Assembly: GCA_032433765.1 (NCBI GenBank)
Contig: JAVIAB010000160.1
Location: forward strand, 39,677,917 to 39,741,916
Direction: 5' to 3'
DNA: 64,000 nucleotides
Origin: Megaustenia siamemsis
Lineage: Eukaryota; Mollusca; Gastropoda; Stylommatophora; Ariophantidae
Of the stretch, positions 10,876-22,250 are shown in pieces; within the stretch, counting starts at the first letter, position 1, and every line of letters starts with the position of its first letter. The translations under genes and the position numbers were made by a program. The notes under the pieces were generated by a model that ran no database searches, was not told the DNA's origin, and saw only the letters and a list, made by a program, of their open reading frames with translations.

Positions 10876-11272
10876 ATAAAGGTAAAGTAAAGGTAAAGTA
10901 AAGGTAAAGTAAAGGTAAAGTAAAGGTAAAGTAAATTAAAGTAAAGGTAAAGTACGAGACTTGAACCGGCGTCTTAGCACGCGAGTTTCCACCCATATGT
11001 GCACGGCCACCTTTGCAGAAATGTTAGGAGATTTCTGGATAGTGTCGCCTCAAGCATCGAACCTCACGATACGACGCGACATTCCTCACTTTCCCAGGGT
11101 AATACCCTGGTACCCATTTCTGCCGACGGCTGGGTCGACCGTGGGGGTATTTTTTTTCTTCCAACCACGAGTACAACTCACACTGCTCCCAGCGGGATTC
11201 AAACACGGGTTGTCCGAACGTCGGTAGCCCAGTCGGGTGGTTTTCCCAACTAGGCTACCGAGGTCCCCAAAC
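10876..11272 (-). mobile_element. SINE2 copy (tRNA-derived) with TTTACC tail
   Basis: Read on the minus strand it starts GGGGACCTCGGTAGCCTAGT (A-box-like) with a B box GTTTGAATCCC. The body contains GACCCAGCC...AAATGGGTACC...CTGGGAAAGTGA, the block also found in SINE1. The 3' end is an iterated ACTTTACCTTT tail seen on the plus strand as GGTAAAGTAAA repeats at 10880-10950. CTTTGAT on both sides may be a short target duplication. Confidence 0.75.
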
Positions 11273-11567
11273 CACCTTTGATGTCTTCAAGCTACCTTCT
11301 TATTGATCTGCTCCAGTCTCGTCTTCCTGGAACCATGCCTTCCATTAATGTTCTTTCCAGCGACTGTGTCTTTTGATGTGGTCGTACGTAGTATTTTAAT
11401 TTCTTCTATACGATGTTGTGTATAAATACGTTTTCTTTATTGTCCACGTTTTTTAATGTCTCCTCATTCGTGTTATTTAAAATAATTATCAAAGGTATTC
11501 TTAAAATATTCAGTAGCATTTTGCTTAGCTTGATTCAATATTCTGTATTGTTGTTTCCAGTATTTTC

Positions 11568-11738
11568 AGTGATTTACCTCATTATTGTTGTTTGCGGTAT
11601 TTGTCAGTGATTCACGTCAATATTTTTTTTCCGGTATTTGTCAGTGATACACCTCATTATTGTTGTTTGCGGTATTTGTCAGTGATTCACGTCATTATTG
11701 TTGTTTGCTGTATTGTCAGTGATTCACGTCAATATATT
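11568..11738. repeat. ~40-bp tandem repeat, four copies
   Basis: Unit contains GTCAGTGATTCACGTCA and ATTGTTGTTTGCGGTATTT; the second copy has a poly-T variant. Confidence 0.85.
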
Positions 11739-11869
11739 ACTATCGGGGAGATTAAATATACACGTCCTCATTAGTTTTATTTTCACTGATTTGTTTTTGT
11801 GCCATATTATCTTCATTCCATTTCATTTTTGTTGATCGTTTCCTTAGAGACATAAGATCAGAAATTAAG

Positions 11870-12190
11870 AACTGAGAAAAAAAAAACAAAAAACTAGGAA
11901 TAGCCCCCGCCATAGAATATATAAAGAAACAATAGATAAAATGGTTTGGCCACGTGACAAAGCAGAAAGATCAAAACACAACACAACGAGCCTTCAATAA
12001 ACGTTGTTGGAATACCAGACCCAAGGGTCGACCACGAAATGGACGGATCGATGGAATATTAGAAGCACTAGGAAACATAACAGCAGCAGAGGCGAACAGA
12101 AGAGCAAAAGATCGCAAATTATATCTCCTCTCGACGCCGAAAGGCAAGAAGAAGATAAAGAGGCTTCATTAGTTCGCATATCTTGATCGG
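11870..12190 (+). mobile_element. LINE-C C-terminal fragment
   Basis: Reads AIEYIKKQ, WFGHVTKQKDQNTTQRAFNK, then GRPRNGRIDGILEALGNIT and AEANRRAKDRKLYLLST, matching the LINE-C copies at 7231 and 17000. Truncated at both ends relative to ORF2, no target duplication identified. Confidence 0.8.
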
Positions 12191-12218
12191 TGTGGCTCGG
12201 GGAACCCAGTGTCAAACT

Positions 12219-12242
12219 TTGAGATTTGTGTGTGTGTGTGTG
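12219..12242. repeat. TG microsatellite
   Basis: Short GT dinucleotide run. Confidence 0.85.
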
Positions 12243-12264
12243 GGCGACCGTCATGGTTCCTTCT

Positions 12265-12526
12265 GAAGCCGAGATAGCTCAGTGGTTAGTGAACTGGACT
12301 ACAAAGGACAGGAAATAGGGTTCGATCCCAACCGACGGATTCCGGTTCACCCAGCCTTTAATGGGTACCGGATTTTTTTTCTGGGAAAGTAAAACAGCAC
12401 GGGCATAATACCAACCACATTATCCTAAAAATCATGTTCCAAGGGCCTGTAAAAATTATGGTCACTAACACGATATTCCCTATACGCCGCTTGGCGTTAC
12501 GGGGGTACTTTACTTTTATTACTTTT
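12265..12526 (+). mobile_element. SINE1 copy with target-site duplication
   Basis: Same tRNA-like head (GATAGCTCAGTGGTTAG, GGGTTCGATCCC), shared body block and TACTTTACTTTTATTAC tail as at 1298. Flanks ATGGTTCCTTCT (12253-12264) and ATGGTTTCTTCT (12527-12538) differ by one base. Confidence 0.92.
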
Positions 12527-12696
12527 ATGGTTTCTTCTTGTCGTGATAGTAACTTGGTTTGAGTCCAGCCCAGTAGACAGATCGTCTTCATTGCGCAACT
12601 GACAACTACATAGCGCTCACAATCCCTTCTCAATACGTTCCCCACACACTAGCGTTCGAAAGCACTGAAGATGGCTTCAGCTTAGATGCACGAACT

Positions 12697-12969
12697 GGGG
12701 ACTGGTTGGTCTCGAGGCAAGACGAGACAGAGAGGTTGTGGATTCAAATTCTGGCTACACCGGTTGGGATTTTTATAGATGATTTCTCTCTGCGGCAACC
12801 AGCCCTGGTCTCAGCAGTGAGGCCCGGCTTGAAACGTCAAGTACGCATCGATGGAAAATATGAGCACCTCCGAAGTTGGAGTTATATGCCTGTGTGGCGA
12901 GGGACCCTTCTGTACACGGCTGCCAAGGAGAAATGGATTAACACGCAAAATTAAGTTCCTAGTTTCTAG
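12697..12969 (+). mobile_element. SINE3 copy 1 (tRNA-like head)
   Basis: Begins GGGGACTGGTTGGTCTCGAG, with a B-box-like GGATTCAAATTCTGG. The body has CTGCGGCAACCAGCCCTGGT and GGCTTGAAACGTCAA, ending AACACGCAAAATTAAG...TTTCTAG. A second copy at 32145-32405 matches along its whole length, which defines the unit. No target duplication found. Confidence 0.7.
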
Positions 12970-12971
12970 TT

Positions 12972-13052
12972 TCAACTGATACGGTGCACTGTAGAAAGAA
13001 GATTGTGGAAGGACATGATCGCCTACGCCACCCAGTATGGCACATGATGATG
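12972..13052 (+). mobile_element. LINE-A 3'-terminal fragment
   Basis: Last ~80 bp of LINE-A: coding RCTVERRLWKDMIAYAT-like residues, then GATGATGAG tail. Directly follows SINE3. Confidence 0.8.
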
Positions 13053-13198
13053 AGAACAATATGTTAAAAGAGAAGTTGGAGCCAGGGAAATGTGGACTGG
13101 GAACATCCGAGAAACGCTACAACAACGTCAGTTGACAATGGTTGAGCTGCAAGAAGCCAAGAACTAGAACTGTATCCTCTACATCAGAAGAGCTGCGT

Positions 13199-13232
<34 letters not shown>

Positions 13233-14000
13233 TGGAGAGAGAGAGAGAGAGAGAGAGCATAAAGGGGAATCTACCATTCGGTACAAGAAAAAGACTAATT
13301 GGACTATACTAACAGACGAAATTTGACCGTATAATGTAAAGAATAAACAGGAAAGTGGACCCCACACAGTTTACAAAATAATTAATTAATATTCATCCCC
13401 TAGAAACATATTTTACGCCCATTAGTGGCTTGCTGACATTTTTATCACATGATTTTCCAATAGCACTGCTGATTTGAAAGTGATTTCATGGATTGTGTCC
13501 CTTTGATCATTCTTTGATCGTGTGTACGGGTTACCTTCAATGACAACAATGGTGATTATGTCCTTTTTCAGTGATTAACATATTTTTATGGGGCAAGTGG
13601 TCGGTACAACGTCATACCGCATTACTTTCACAGAAAAAGAAAAACTATTTACAAATATACTCAAAGACAGGAGTCGGTTCGGGAAAAAAAAAAAGTTCCG
13701 CCACACCTGGTGATGATATCCGGACCCTTCTGGCCGGTAGCGAACGGACTGACCATTCAATTACGCCCTCTGGAGGCTAATCATTTCGAATTTTAAAAAA
13801 AATCTTGACAGCAACAAGTATGGACTCTCTTAACCGTGTCTTCTTTTTATCTGTTTTATATTTAGAAGATAAAATGTTCATAAGAGGATGAATGTAGTGG
13901 ACAGAGGATTCTCAGTTCTGGGGGATTGAAAATAAATCACATTACGCATACACGCTCTCACTCGCATAGCATACGATATAACGTCTCTAATATATGTTTA
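13053..14000. other. no gene; GA microsatellite at 13185-13260
   Basis: A strong GAGA run lies at 13185-13260. The rest holds no recognisable coding or repeat sequence apart from an A-rich stretch near 13685. Confidence 0.6.
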
Positions 14001-14004
14001 TGTA

Positions 14005-14365
14005 TGTGTGAAATATGTAAGGATATATATAAAGATCACCAGTCAAATGCCAGTGGATAAAGAGATACAGCGAAGACGATGGCGCTGGATAGGACACACA
14101 CTACGGAAGCCAACTGAGAGTATTACACAACATGCCCTCTTTTGGAATACCAAGGGGAAAAGACAAAGAGGAAGACCAAAGAATTCTTGGAGAAGACAGA
14201 TAGAAGCAGAGATGAAGGTGATGGGGAAGACATGGAATGATCTTAAAAGAACGGCAAGAAACAGAACGACTTGGAAAGTGTTTGTTGAAGACCTATGCTC
14301 CGCTGGGAGCTGAAAGTGTTTGTTGAAGACCTATGCTCCACAGGGAGCTGAAAGGTAGAAGAAGA
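14005..14365 (+). mobile_element. LINE-E C-terminal fragment
   Basis: Open frame with RRWRWIGHTLRKP, GKRQRGRPKNSWRRQIEAE, then GKTWNDLKRTARNRTTWKVF and VEDLCSAGS before a stop, the classic LINE ORF2 C-terminus (WIGHxLR, GRPxxxW, W...V..LCS). The tail is AGAAGAAGAAG. The terminal KVFVEDLCS segment is the unit of the array that follows. Confidence 0.82.
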
Positions 14366-15110
14366 AGATTTGAAGAGATCGGAAGTTGAATTGATCAATG
14401 AACATACAAACGGTAACAGTTATAACGTGACATTTTGAAGACAACATACACATGTCAAAATAGTGAACATGGGGCCAGCAGGAAAAAAATACATTTAGAT
14501 ACTTGGGAATAATGACAACACAAGCGGAAGCAGAGATGAAGAGGATGCGGAATACATGGGATGATGTTAAGAGAGTGGCACAAAACAGGACGGGTTGGAA
14601 AGTGTTTGTTGAAGACTTATGCTCCTCGGGGAGCTGAAAGTGTTTGTTGAAGACCTATGCTCCATCGGAAGCTGAACTGAAAGTGTTTGTTGAAGACGTA
14701 TGCTCCTCAGGGAGCAGAAAGTATTTGTTGAAGACCTATGCTCCTCAGGGAGTTGAAAGTGTTTGTTGAAGACCTATGCTCCATCGGAAGCTGAACTGAA
14801 AGTGTTTGTTGAAGACCTATGCTCCATCGGAAGCTGAACTGAAAGTGTTTGTTGAAGACGTATGCTCCTCAGGGAGCAGAAAGTATTTGTTGAAGACCTA
14901 TGCTCCTCAGGGAGCTGAAAGTGTTTGTTGAAGACCTATGCTCCATCGGAAGCTGAACTGAAAGTGTTTGTTGAAGACCTATGCTCCACAGGGAGTTGAA
15001 AGTGTTTGTTGAAGACCTATGCTCCACAGCGAGTTGAAAGTGTTTGTTGAAGACCTATGTTCCAGAGTGGGAGTTGAAAGTGTTTGTTGAAGACCTATGC
15101 TCCACGGATG
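14290..15110 (+). repeat. 38-43 bp minisatellite derived from the LINE-E C-terminus
   Basis: Each unit contains AGTGTTTGTTGAAGACCTAT then GCTCCACAGGGAGCTGAA or the variant GCTCCATCGGAAGCTGAACT. It is the KVFVEDLCSxGS stop segment of LINE-E repeated about 16 times. A longer LINE-E stretch (AEAEMKRMRNTWDDVKRVAQ) is embedded at 14521-14600, so a second partial LINE copy lies in tandem. The same array type is at 50440-50890. Confidence 0.92.
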
Positions 15111-15289
15111 GTTAATAGAAGAAGAGGAAGACAAATAACACGACACTGTAAAGTAGGTGAAGATATGGGCGAAATGAAAAATACAAATTGGATAGCTTTT
15201 GATAATCTAAACATTCGAAGATCGCGCAGTAGCATAATAAATGTAATAACTGAAAGAGGAAGTGAATGTTGAAAAGGTTAAAGAATAAA

Positions 15290-16170
15290 AAAAAAAAGGT
15301 AAATCATGGGTGGGACGAGCAGAAGATGTCATCAAACAGGTCTGTGGGCTTTCCAATATCAACGCTGCAAAGTAGTGGATACCGGTGCCTATGTCATTCA
15401 GAGGGACATTCTCGTGTATTCACACTCGACAGGAAATGTAGTGAACAGCACCCAGTCGTGGTAGATGCGGAGGTCAACTGTCTCATCTGGGATAAACACC
15501 GATGTGAATGATGCAGTCATCTATACGGATGGATCTGTAATACGACACAAAAGGAGTGCATGGGCATTTACAGCAGGCTCGGCAGGCAGAATAGTCAAAG
15601 AAGACACCGGTGCATACGTTATAACCACGAGTAGCATGACGATGGAGGTGATGGCAGTGACCAGGACATTCATCTGGTTAGAGTCACAAGACTACACCCA
15701 CGTATGTATACTGAGTGATTCGATGAGCATGATAAGAAAAGTGGAGGCCGGCTTTATACGCATGCAATTGGTAGTCATTGCAGAAGTAAAAAATATATAA
15801 GGTCACCTTTGTCTACTTCCCAGGACATGTGGGAGTGCGGGAAAATGAAAGAGCGGACAGGTTGGCTAGCTGCGCTATTGTTGAGGACGGTCAATCAATG
15901 GATCGGGGGGACATCATCAATGCCCTCCAAAATGTGGGAAGGGTACATGACTTCGACAACCATGAGTCAACGCCACTTCTTCGGATGAATGAGATGGGAC
16001 TTAAGATGACCACAGCCAGAAACGAGAAACTTAGTGGGCGTATCGGAAGACTTATCAACCAACACAGAACTGGAGTCGTCGGTCGCTGGACACAGTGAGA
16101 CTTACTGAGGAGGGGATCTGAGCACCTATGGACATGTTCGAAGTGCAATGATGATGGCCCGCAAATAACT
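15290..16170 (+). mobile_element. RNase H LINE 3' fragment (LINE-H)
   Basis: RNase H domain of a LINE ORF2: catalytic residues appear in order as VIYTDGSV (Asp), TMEVMAV (Glu), ILSDSMSM (Asp) and RENERADRLAS (Asp). One frameshift near 15795 separates the last motif (FVYFPGHVGVRENERADRLA) from the others. A C-terminal region follows: IINALQNVGRVHDFDNHEST and NEKLSGRIGRLINQHR. The 3' end matches copies at 24255-24385 and 48690-48985. The RT part is absent. Confidence 0.85.
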
Positions 16171-16559
16171 CAATGTTGAAAAACCATCACAAGGATTGTC
16201 ACTACTAGAGAGAACGAGACAAAAAAAGGTGAGATGGCTAAAAAAAACCAAGACAAGAAATGGTATGCAATGGTCTCTGGGTGGAGAAAGAAACCAGAAA
16301 AACATGAAAGGCAACGTAACGGAAAACACAATGGATGCAATGTAGAAAAAGATTCGCTAAAAGTGGGGGTTTATTTTTGTCGTGGATCGCGCCAAGTGAA
16401 GGAAATTTGTTGTTGCCCTACAAAATGTTTTCGTCACACATTGCTTTAGTTAGATTTTGTTTACTTTGTCTTAGGCTCATTATTATTATCATCATCATCA
16501 TCCTCGTACATTGTCAGTTAAACTTTCAAGTGAGAGGAAAACCATGTAGTTAAAAGCTT

Positions 16560-16780
16560 CTTGTTCGCGTTTTCCTCCACCTCATTTCCTCCATCTTTAT
16601 TCTTTCTTTCATCTTCTTTAATTATCTTCATCTTTCTTCTTCTTTACCTCTTTATTTTTTCCTATTTTTCCCTGTTTTTTTTCTTCCACTTTCTTCGTTT
16701 TTTCTTCTTATTTCATCTGCATTTACTTATTTCTTCTTCACTTTATTGTTGTTCGCTAAGGTCTGCTGCATCTGCAAGAT
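16560..16780. repeat. pyrimidine-rich tract
   Basis: CTT/TTC-rich low-complexity sequence; open frames here are compositional. Confidence 0.75.
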
Positions 16781-16999
16781 GCCCTTTCGATGAAATGTGT
16801 TGCTTTCCACAGGCTTTTGTAATTGTCCTCAGGGTCTATTTTATCTAACTCGAGGTAGATGGGAAAGCATATGTGTCTACAATCAACACTATATAAGGAT
16901 AATTAATCTGCATGCGTTTCGAGAAATTCTGAGACGGATGGTGGAGCGGATATGGGGATACCCCGAATGCAATGAAATTCTTATTCTTCTTTCCTTCCT

Positions 17000-17600
17000 C
17001 ATTTGCCTTTCAGCGTCGAGGGGAGATATAATTTGCAGTCTTTTGCTCTTCTGTTCGCCTCTGCTGCTGTTATGTTTCCTAGTGTTTCTAATATTCCATC
17101 TATCCATCTTTTTCGTGGTCGACCATTGGATATGGTATTCTCACAACGTTTGCTGAAGGCTCGTTGTGTTGTATTTTGATCTTTCTGCCTTGTCACGTGG
17201 CCAAATAATTGTATCTGTTGTTTCCTTATATATTCTATGGCGGGGGCGATTCCTAGCTTTTTTCTCAGTTCTTCATTTCAGATCTTATCTCTCAGACTGT
17301 TTCCTGTCATTCGTGAACACATTGCATCTCAGTAGATGTTATTTTTATTATTGTTCTTGCATTTAGGGTCCAGGTCTGGCATTGGTAGCACAACGTTGGG
17401 ATGAAGATTGTATTGTATAGTGCTTGTTTTGCCTCTAGAATTATTTTCTTGTTGGACGATAGTGGTGATAACTGTCCGATGATTTGACAAGCTTTGTTGC
17501 ATCTTGATTCTATGTCTGCTGTTTGAGAATTATCGCCTGCCACTAAACTTCCTAGATATTTGAATTCCTCTACTTCAATTGAAATCAATTCCATTAATAC
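17000..17600 (-). mobile_element. LINE-C fragment
   Basis: Minus frames give EEFKYLGSLVAGDNSQTADI, LPTLCYQCQTWTLNARTI, then MTRQKDQNTTQRAFSKRC, GRPRKRWIDGILETLG and LDAERQMRKE at the 3' end. Frameshifts and stops between blocks. Colinear with 7231-7929. Confidence 0.85.
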
Positions 17601-17659
17601 AATAGAATAGGTTGTATTATATTAGATCCATATATTAGATGCAATCTTGTATCCACCAA

Positions 17660-17662
17660 TTA

Positions 17663-17710
<48 letters not shown>

Positions 17711-17711
17711 C
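17660..17711. repeat. TAG trinucleotide microsatellite (LINE-D tail)
   Basis: About 17 TAG units, at the 3' end of the minus-strand LINE-D, where a CTA tail would be expected. Confidence 0.95.
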
Positions 17712-18545
17712 TTCCGTCAGTCATAGTTGACTAAAGTAGGCTCGTCAGTTCTAGTTGACTATGGATTTTTCAGCGCCCCTAGAAATGTTTTTTTTTTCTT
17801 TTCTTTCGTCGTGTATTCTCTTTCTTTATGAATCTGTCTGCTTCTTGTTTGAGGTGAACCTTTAGAGTGTGTTTCCAGAGATTGCGGTCTGCAGCTATGT
17901 CTTCCCATGCTGCAGGGTTTATGTTCAGAGTCTTCATGTCGCGTCTACACACATCTACAAATCGAAGTTTTGGGCGCCCCCTAGTTCTTTTACCATCTGC
18001 CAGTTGTCCGTAGAGTATATCTTTTGGTATGCGCACATCTTTCATACGGTGTACATGGCCAAGCCAGCGTAACCTACGTTGTTTGAGCAGCGTGTAGATA
18101 TTCGGTAGGCCTATGCAAGTCATGACCTCCACGTTTGTCACTTTATCCTTCCAGGTGATACCAAGAATACGGCGTAGACATCGCATATGGAATGCATTTA
18201 GCCTTCTCTCCTGCTTTACATAGGTTGTCCAAGATTCGCTGCCATACAGGAGGATACTAATTATGCTGGCACTGTACACTGCGGCTTTTGTTTTAATTAT
18301 CAGTTTGCTGTTTTGCCAGACACGCCTAGAAAGACGGGCAGAAGTGGTAGCAGCTTTACCAATACGAGTGTCAATTTATGTATCTAAAGATAGTCTGTCG
18401 CTGATGATGGACCCCAGGTAGTTATACTGCCGCAGGATATCAAGTTTATAGTTGTCGATAGAGATTTCAGGTGTTGCTTCGACGTCCTGACCGAGTATGT
18501 TAGTTTTCTGCAAACGTATTGTTAGACAGAAGAATCTGCAGTTTT
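17712..18545 (-). mobile_element. LINE-D 3' fragment
   Basis: A 166-residue open frame reads SIISILLYGSESWTTYVKQE, RRILGITWKDKVTNVEV, LLKQRRLRWLGHVHRMKD, GRPKLRFVDVCRRDMKTL and NPAAWEDIAADRNLWK: a well-preserved LINE ORF2 C-terminus. Upstream continues LSLDT-stop-IDTRIGKAATTSARLS, where TAA stands in place of a Glu codon near 18377. The 3' untranslated part holds two GTTGACTA-type repeats and then the CTA tail. Retains more open frame than the other LINE pieces. Confidence 0.85.
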
Positions 18546-19039
18546 CCTTTGCTTGATAGCTCGCAGGCAGGACATTAATGAAAGCCGCACTAACAAGGTC
18601 GTATCGTTCATTAATGATTTTAACATTTCAGAGATTTACATGACAAGTAATTGGCATATGAGGCTCGAGTCTTCGACCTGTGCTTGCTTTTCTGTCAAGA
18701 TGTGCTTCCATAGGTTTTTGTTAATCATGACACTTTGTGTTTGACGTTTTCACTTCCATTTTAATTACAATCACCATGTAATGAATCTCTTCTGTCGGTG
18801 TTTAATACTTCACGTTAAATGTGTTTATGTGTGCGCACAATTTTTTTTTATAGTCTACTTTTGTTACACTCCTGAATTGGCTTGTCACTGAACATTTAGA
18901 CTCTCACTTAATACCATCTCATTCGCTTTACCTGGCCGTTTCTGTAAAAAAAAATATCACGATGATGGTGGGTGGTCTGGACGGGTAGCTCCTCTCGCTC
19001 CGACTTTGGAATATCGGGAGATTTTTGTGAGTTTTCTTC

Positions 19040-19115
19040 TACTTTCATTCCTCATTTGCCTTTCAGCGTCGAGGAGAGATATAATTTGCGGTCTTTTGCT
19101 CTTCTGCTTGTAGTC
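19040..19115 (-). mobile_element. LINE-C 3'-terminal scrap
   Basis: CCTCATTTGCCTTTCAGCGT and GAGAGATATAATTTGC match the SPLDAERQMRKE end of LINE-C on the minus strand. Confidence 0.7.
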
Positions 19116-19494
19116 TGGTGTTTTTTTTATTCTGCATATATTGATGGTTACTACTTTATATTTAAAAAAAAATATATTTGTGAGTCTGTGTTCAATTAAT
19201 TTGTCAAGCATTGTAATGGTTAGTTTGCAAATGTGTAAGTGTGTGCAGCAGTGCGACTGTGTATAGATGAATGTCCATTTTAGTTTGGGATTGCTTGTAT
19301 GTGTGCGTGTATCGGTGCTGCTGGAATGTACGCTTGCTTTTGTATCACTCTTGAAAGTGCTTGTGTTTGTGTATGTTTATTTATTGAATGTATGCGTGCA
19401 CGAAGGGGTGTTTGTCTGGAATCTGTAACTTTTTTGTTTTGGCTGACTTTAAGGCATAAATTATTTACTTTTATTTTGTAGGTGTAATGCCCGT

Positions 19495-19868
19495 CATCGG
19501 TGGTTGGATATTTCGGTTAAGCCAATCCACCGGGGCAGAGGAGATGAACGGGCTTCTATTTGCAGACGACCAGGCACTAATACACGAAAAAATATGAGAC
19601 CTAGAAGAACATTTCAATAGACTCTTAAAACACAGGCACTCAATACAACATGACAATCAACATCAACAGATGTCGTGCATATCGCGAAAGAGAAACAGAA
19701 CATCACAAGAACAATGTATGGAAGACAACTAAATCAAGCGGAGGAAATAAATATCTAGGACGTCTATAGACAAACGACACTCACAAGCAGCAGAAATAGA
19801 CTCAATATGCGTCATAGCTTTAAAAATATCAGCTTGTCACGCTGAAAGGTAAATGAGGAAGGAAAGAA
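19495..19868 (+). mobile_element. LINE-C RT-region fragment with internal deletion
   Basis: Contains MNGLLFADDQALIHEK, the FADD form of the RT catalytic box, then DLEEHFNRLLKH. It jumps from a VIALKISA-like segment directly to CHAER-stop-MRKERR, the element's 3' end, so several hundred bases of ORF2 are deleted. Many frameshifts. SINE1 follows at 19885. Confidence 0.7.
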
Positions 19869-19884
19869 GAAGTTGGTTGGTTAA

Positions 19885-20133
19885 AAAAAGGTAAAGTACC
19901 CCCGTCACGCCAAGTAGCGTATAGGGAAATATGGTGTTAGTGACCCTATATTTTACAGACATGATTTTTTGGGGTAATGTGGTCGGTATTACGCCCGTGC
20001 TGCTTTACTTTCCCAGAAAAAAATCCAGTACCCATTTAAGGCTGGGTGAACCCGGAAGCCGTCGGTTGGGATCGAATCCTACCCCTTGTCCTTTATAGTC
20101 CAGTTCACTAACCACTGAGCTATCGCGGCTCCC
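19885..20133 (-). mobile_element. SINE1 copy with perfect 15-bp target-site duplication
   Basis: Full-length minus-strand copy: head GGGAGCCGCGATAGCTCAG, B box, body block, terminal hairpin and GTAAAG tail. AAGTTGGTTGGTTAA at 19870-19884 and 20134-20148 is identical on both sides, suggesting a recent insertion. Confidence 0.96.
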
Positions 20134-20148
20134 AAGTTGGTTGGTTAA

Positions 20149-20560
20149 CCACCTACTTACTCAGCAGATAGTGACCCCTGCCCTTTGACCTTCTCATCAC
20201 TGTGGTGCCTGTTGATGTTTGGCCATTCAGATCTAAGGTTAGGACGGCTACATTGATGTGCAACATAAGTTCAACGACTCTCCTCCGCTGGCTTGTATAG
20301 CCATCATCTGAGCTTGTTGTGTTCATTCGGTGCCAGCAGTGTCTGCTGGTTGTGCCTAAATTCTCTTAGCGTATAGCCGACAGTTTTAGGGGAAAATAAT
20401 ATTAATCTTCACATTCAAAGTTATTATACTTTTGTGGTGGATCTCAACCACGAGATAACACTGCAATTTTCTTTCCCGTCCCCATTTCTGTGCAGTGCAG
20501 TTCTAGCTCTTACGCTAAACTCACGGCCAACTATAGATTTACTTAGGCCTGCTGGCTGAG
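20149..20560. other. no recognised feature
   Basis: Mixed-composition sequence without supported coding or repeat content. Confidence 0.55.
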
Positions 20561-20564
20561 AGAG

Positions 20565-20705
20565 AATTCCCGGAAAAACTCCAACTAGCGTGACGTTTCA
20601 TGATTGAAAAGTATGGACATTTTGTGAGTAGAATGACGTCAGCCGTGTGTAGCTCCTGAAGCTGAAAATGTCACGATAGTTGATCTCCGGTTTTATTTCA
20701 GCTCA
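20565..20705. mobile_element. MITE-like palindromic element, copy 2
   Basis: CCCGGAAAAACTCCAACTAG...GTGACGTTTCA on the left, and a diverged inverse (AAAATGTCACGATAGTTGAT, CTCCGG) on the right. TGACGTCA lies at 20634-20641. The interior matches the 1676-1812 copy in inverse orientation (GAATGACGTCAGCCG against GGCTGACGTCATTC). Confidence 0.65.
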
Positions 20706-20709
20706 TGAG

Positions 20710-21830
20710 CCTTGTATAGTTGGCTGTACACAACCTCACAGTAGGGATGCATAATAAATTATAAGAATGCAGTTTGTACCCTTGCACTGCTAGTAAGATT
20801 TCCAGACTTAAAACTTGACATTAAAGTAATAAACCTACTACAAATGTCTGTCTACCTTCTGTAATTGCCCTCATGGTGCGCCTTAGTGAATTTCTCAATT
20901 CTTTGATTACTCGCCAAAGAGGTCACGGTGTTAATGGAAACTGGCTGGAGTACGAGGGTGGTAGTCCTAATATGCAAATACGACAAAACTTTGTAAGCGG
21001 TCGGTTCTTAGCTCTACACTGGTTTTCAATCAACCTGTCCGTTTAATTTGTAATAGCCATGTATTGCATCATTTGTATTGAATTGATAGTGCCTATGCAT
21101 TACATAGTTGATATTGAATTTGGAATTTAGAACAAGTTGGCATCATTGAAGGCGGGACAATCCCATATACACTACGTCCCCTTTTCAGCAGCGAACAAAG
21201 CACTCATCCTGATCGGTCATGCTTGTCCACTGAAAGTGTGCTGCAAAACGAGCAAGAAAAAGGTGCTCAGCTCATGATGCACACTTCCGGGTCGCTGTAC
21301 CGGCCGTTGCCGGTAGCACGATCTTCATGCACCAATGCTGAATCCGAGTAGACTTCGTGGTCAATTAGCGTGCCCCAAGAAACACAGTCCAAACGCATTA
21401 AGTCAAACCTCCAATTCAGTGAAACATCAGTTCCTACCGCAGTCCAGTTGGTGGCGAATTTGCAGTCGAAAAACAGATCACACATCCCATCCCAGGGCAA
21501 AACTAGGGCCTGACACTATTCCACTTCGATCAATGTTCGTCGCCTGTTGGGCGTTTCTCCGAGCGCTGGCGCCAAACCCATGTTGACTTCACGATTTGGT
21601 GAATGCTAGCAGAAGACCGCTGCCTCCGCAAAAAAATCCAGACCAGAAAGGATCATTTTAAAACACACACACTGCAGCAAATATACCACCAGACCTAAAC
21701 CGAATTTGACTAGGTGGCCATTTTGGCCCGCGCACAAACCTAAAGACTCAATCTTGTTTTGAATCGATAGTATCCATATATTAACATTGTATTGCATCGA
21801 CGATGTCCATAAATTACTGCCTGTGTATTG
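20710..21830. other. no recognised feature
   Basis: Less repetitive than the surroundings. Short open frames on both strands around 21270-21590 have no recognisable similarity and no matching splice context that I can support. Confidence 0.55.
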
Positions 21831-21834
21831 GATT

Positions 21835-22250
21835 GAGAGCCCCCCATGTATTTATTGCGTTGTATTGGATCGAGGCTTTCCTTTGATGTATTACTGCCAT
21901 TGTAATACATTGACGATATCCATGTTTTACTGTCTATGTATTGGATCGTGGGTGTCCTATGTATTAATGCTTATGTATTGGATCGAGGGTGTCCTATGTA
22001 TTAATGCCTATGTATTGGATCGTGGGTGTCCTATGTATTAATACCTATGTATTGGATCGTGGGTGTCCTATGTATTAATACCTATGTATTGGATCGAGAG
22101 TGTCGTATGTATTACCTTCCTTGTATTGGATCGTGAATGTCCATGTATTACACCGCTATGTTGTTTTGGGGGGTCGGCAAATTCCATGTATTTCTGCGTT
22201 GCACTGGCTGGGGAGGTCCACCCATTACTGCGTTGCATTGGGTCGATGAG
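21835..22250. repeat. ~38-bp minisatellite, diverged
   Basis: About 11 copies around GTATTGGATCGAGGGTGTCC and TATGTATTAATGCCTA; the central copies are nearly identical and the outer ones diverged. Confidence 0.88.

Noticed and set aside
21267..21590. overlapping open frames on both strands, possible unique gene
   Set aside because: No similarity recognised, no splice sites or codon pattern to prefer either strand.
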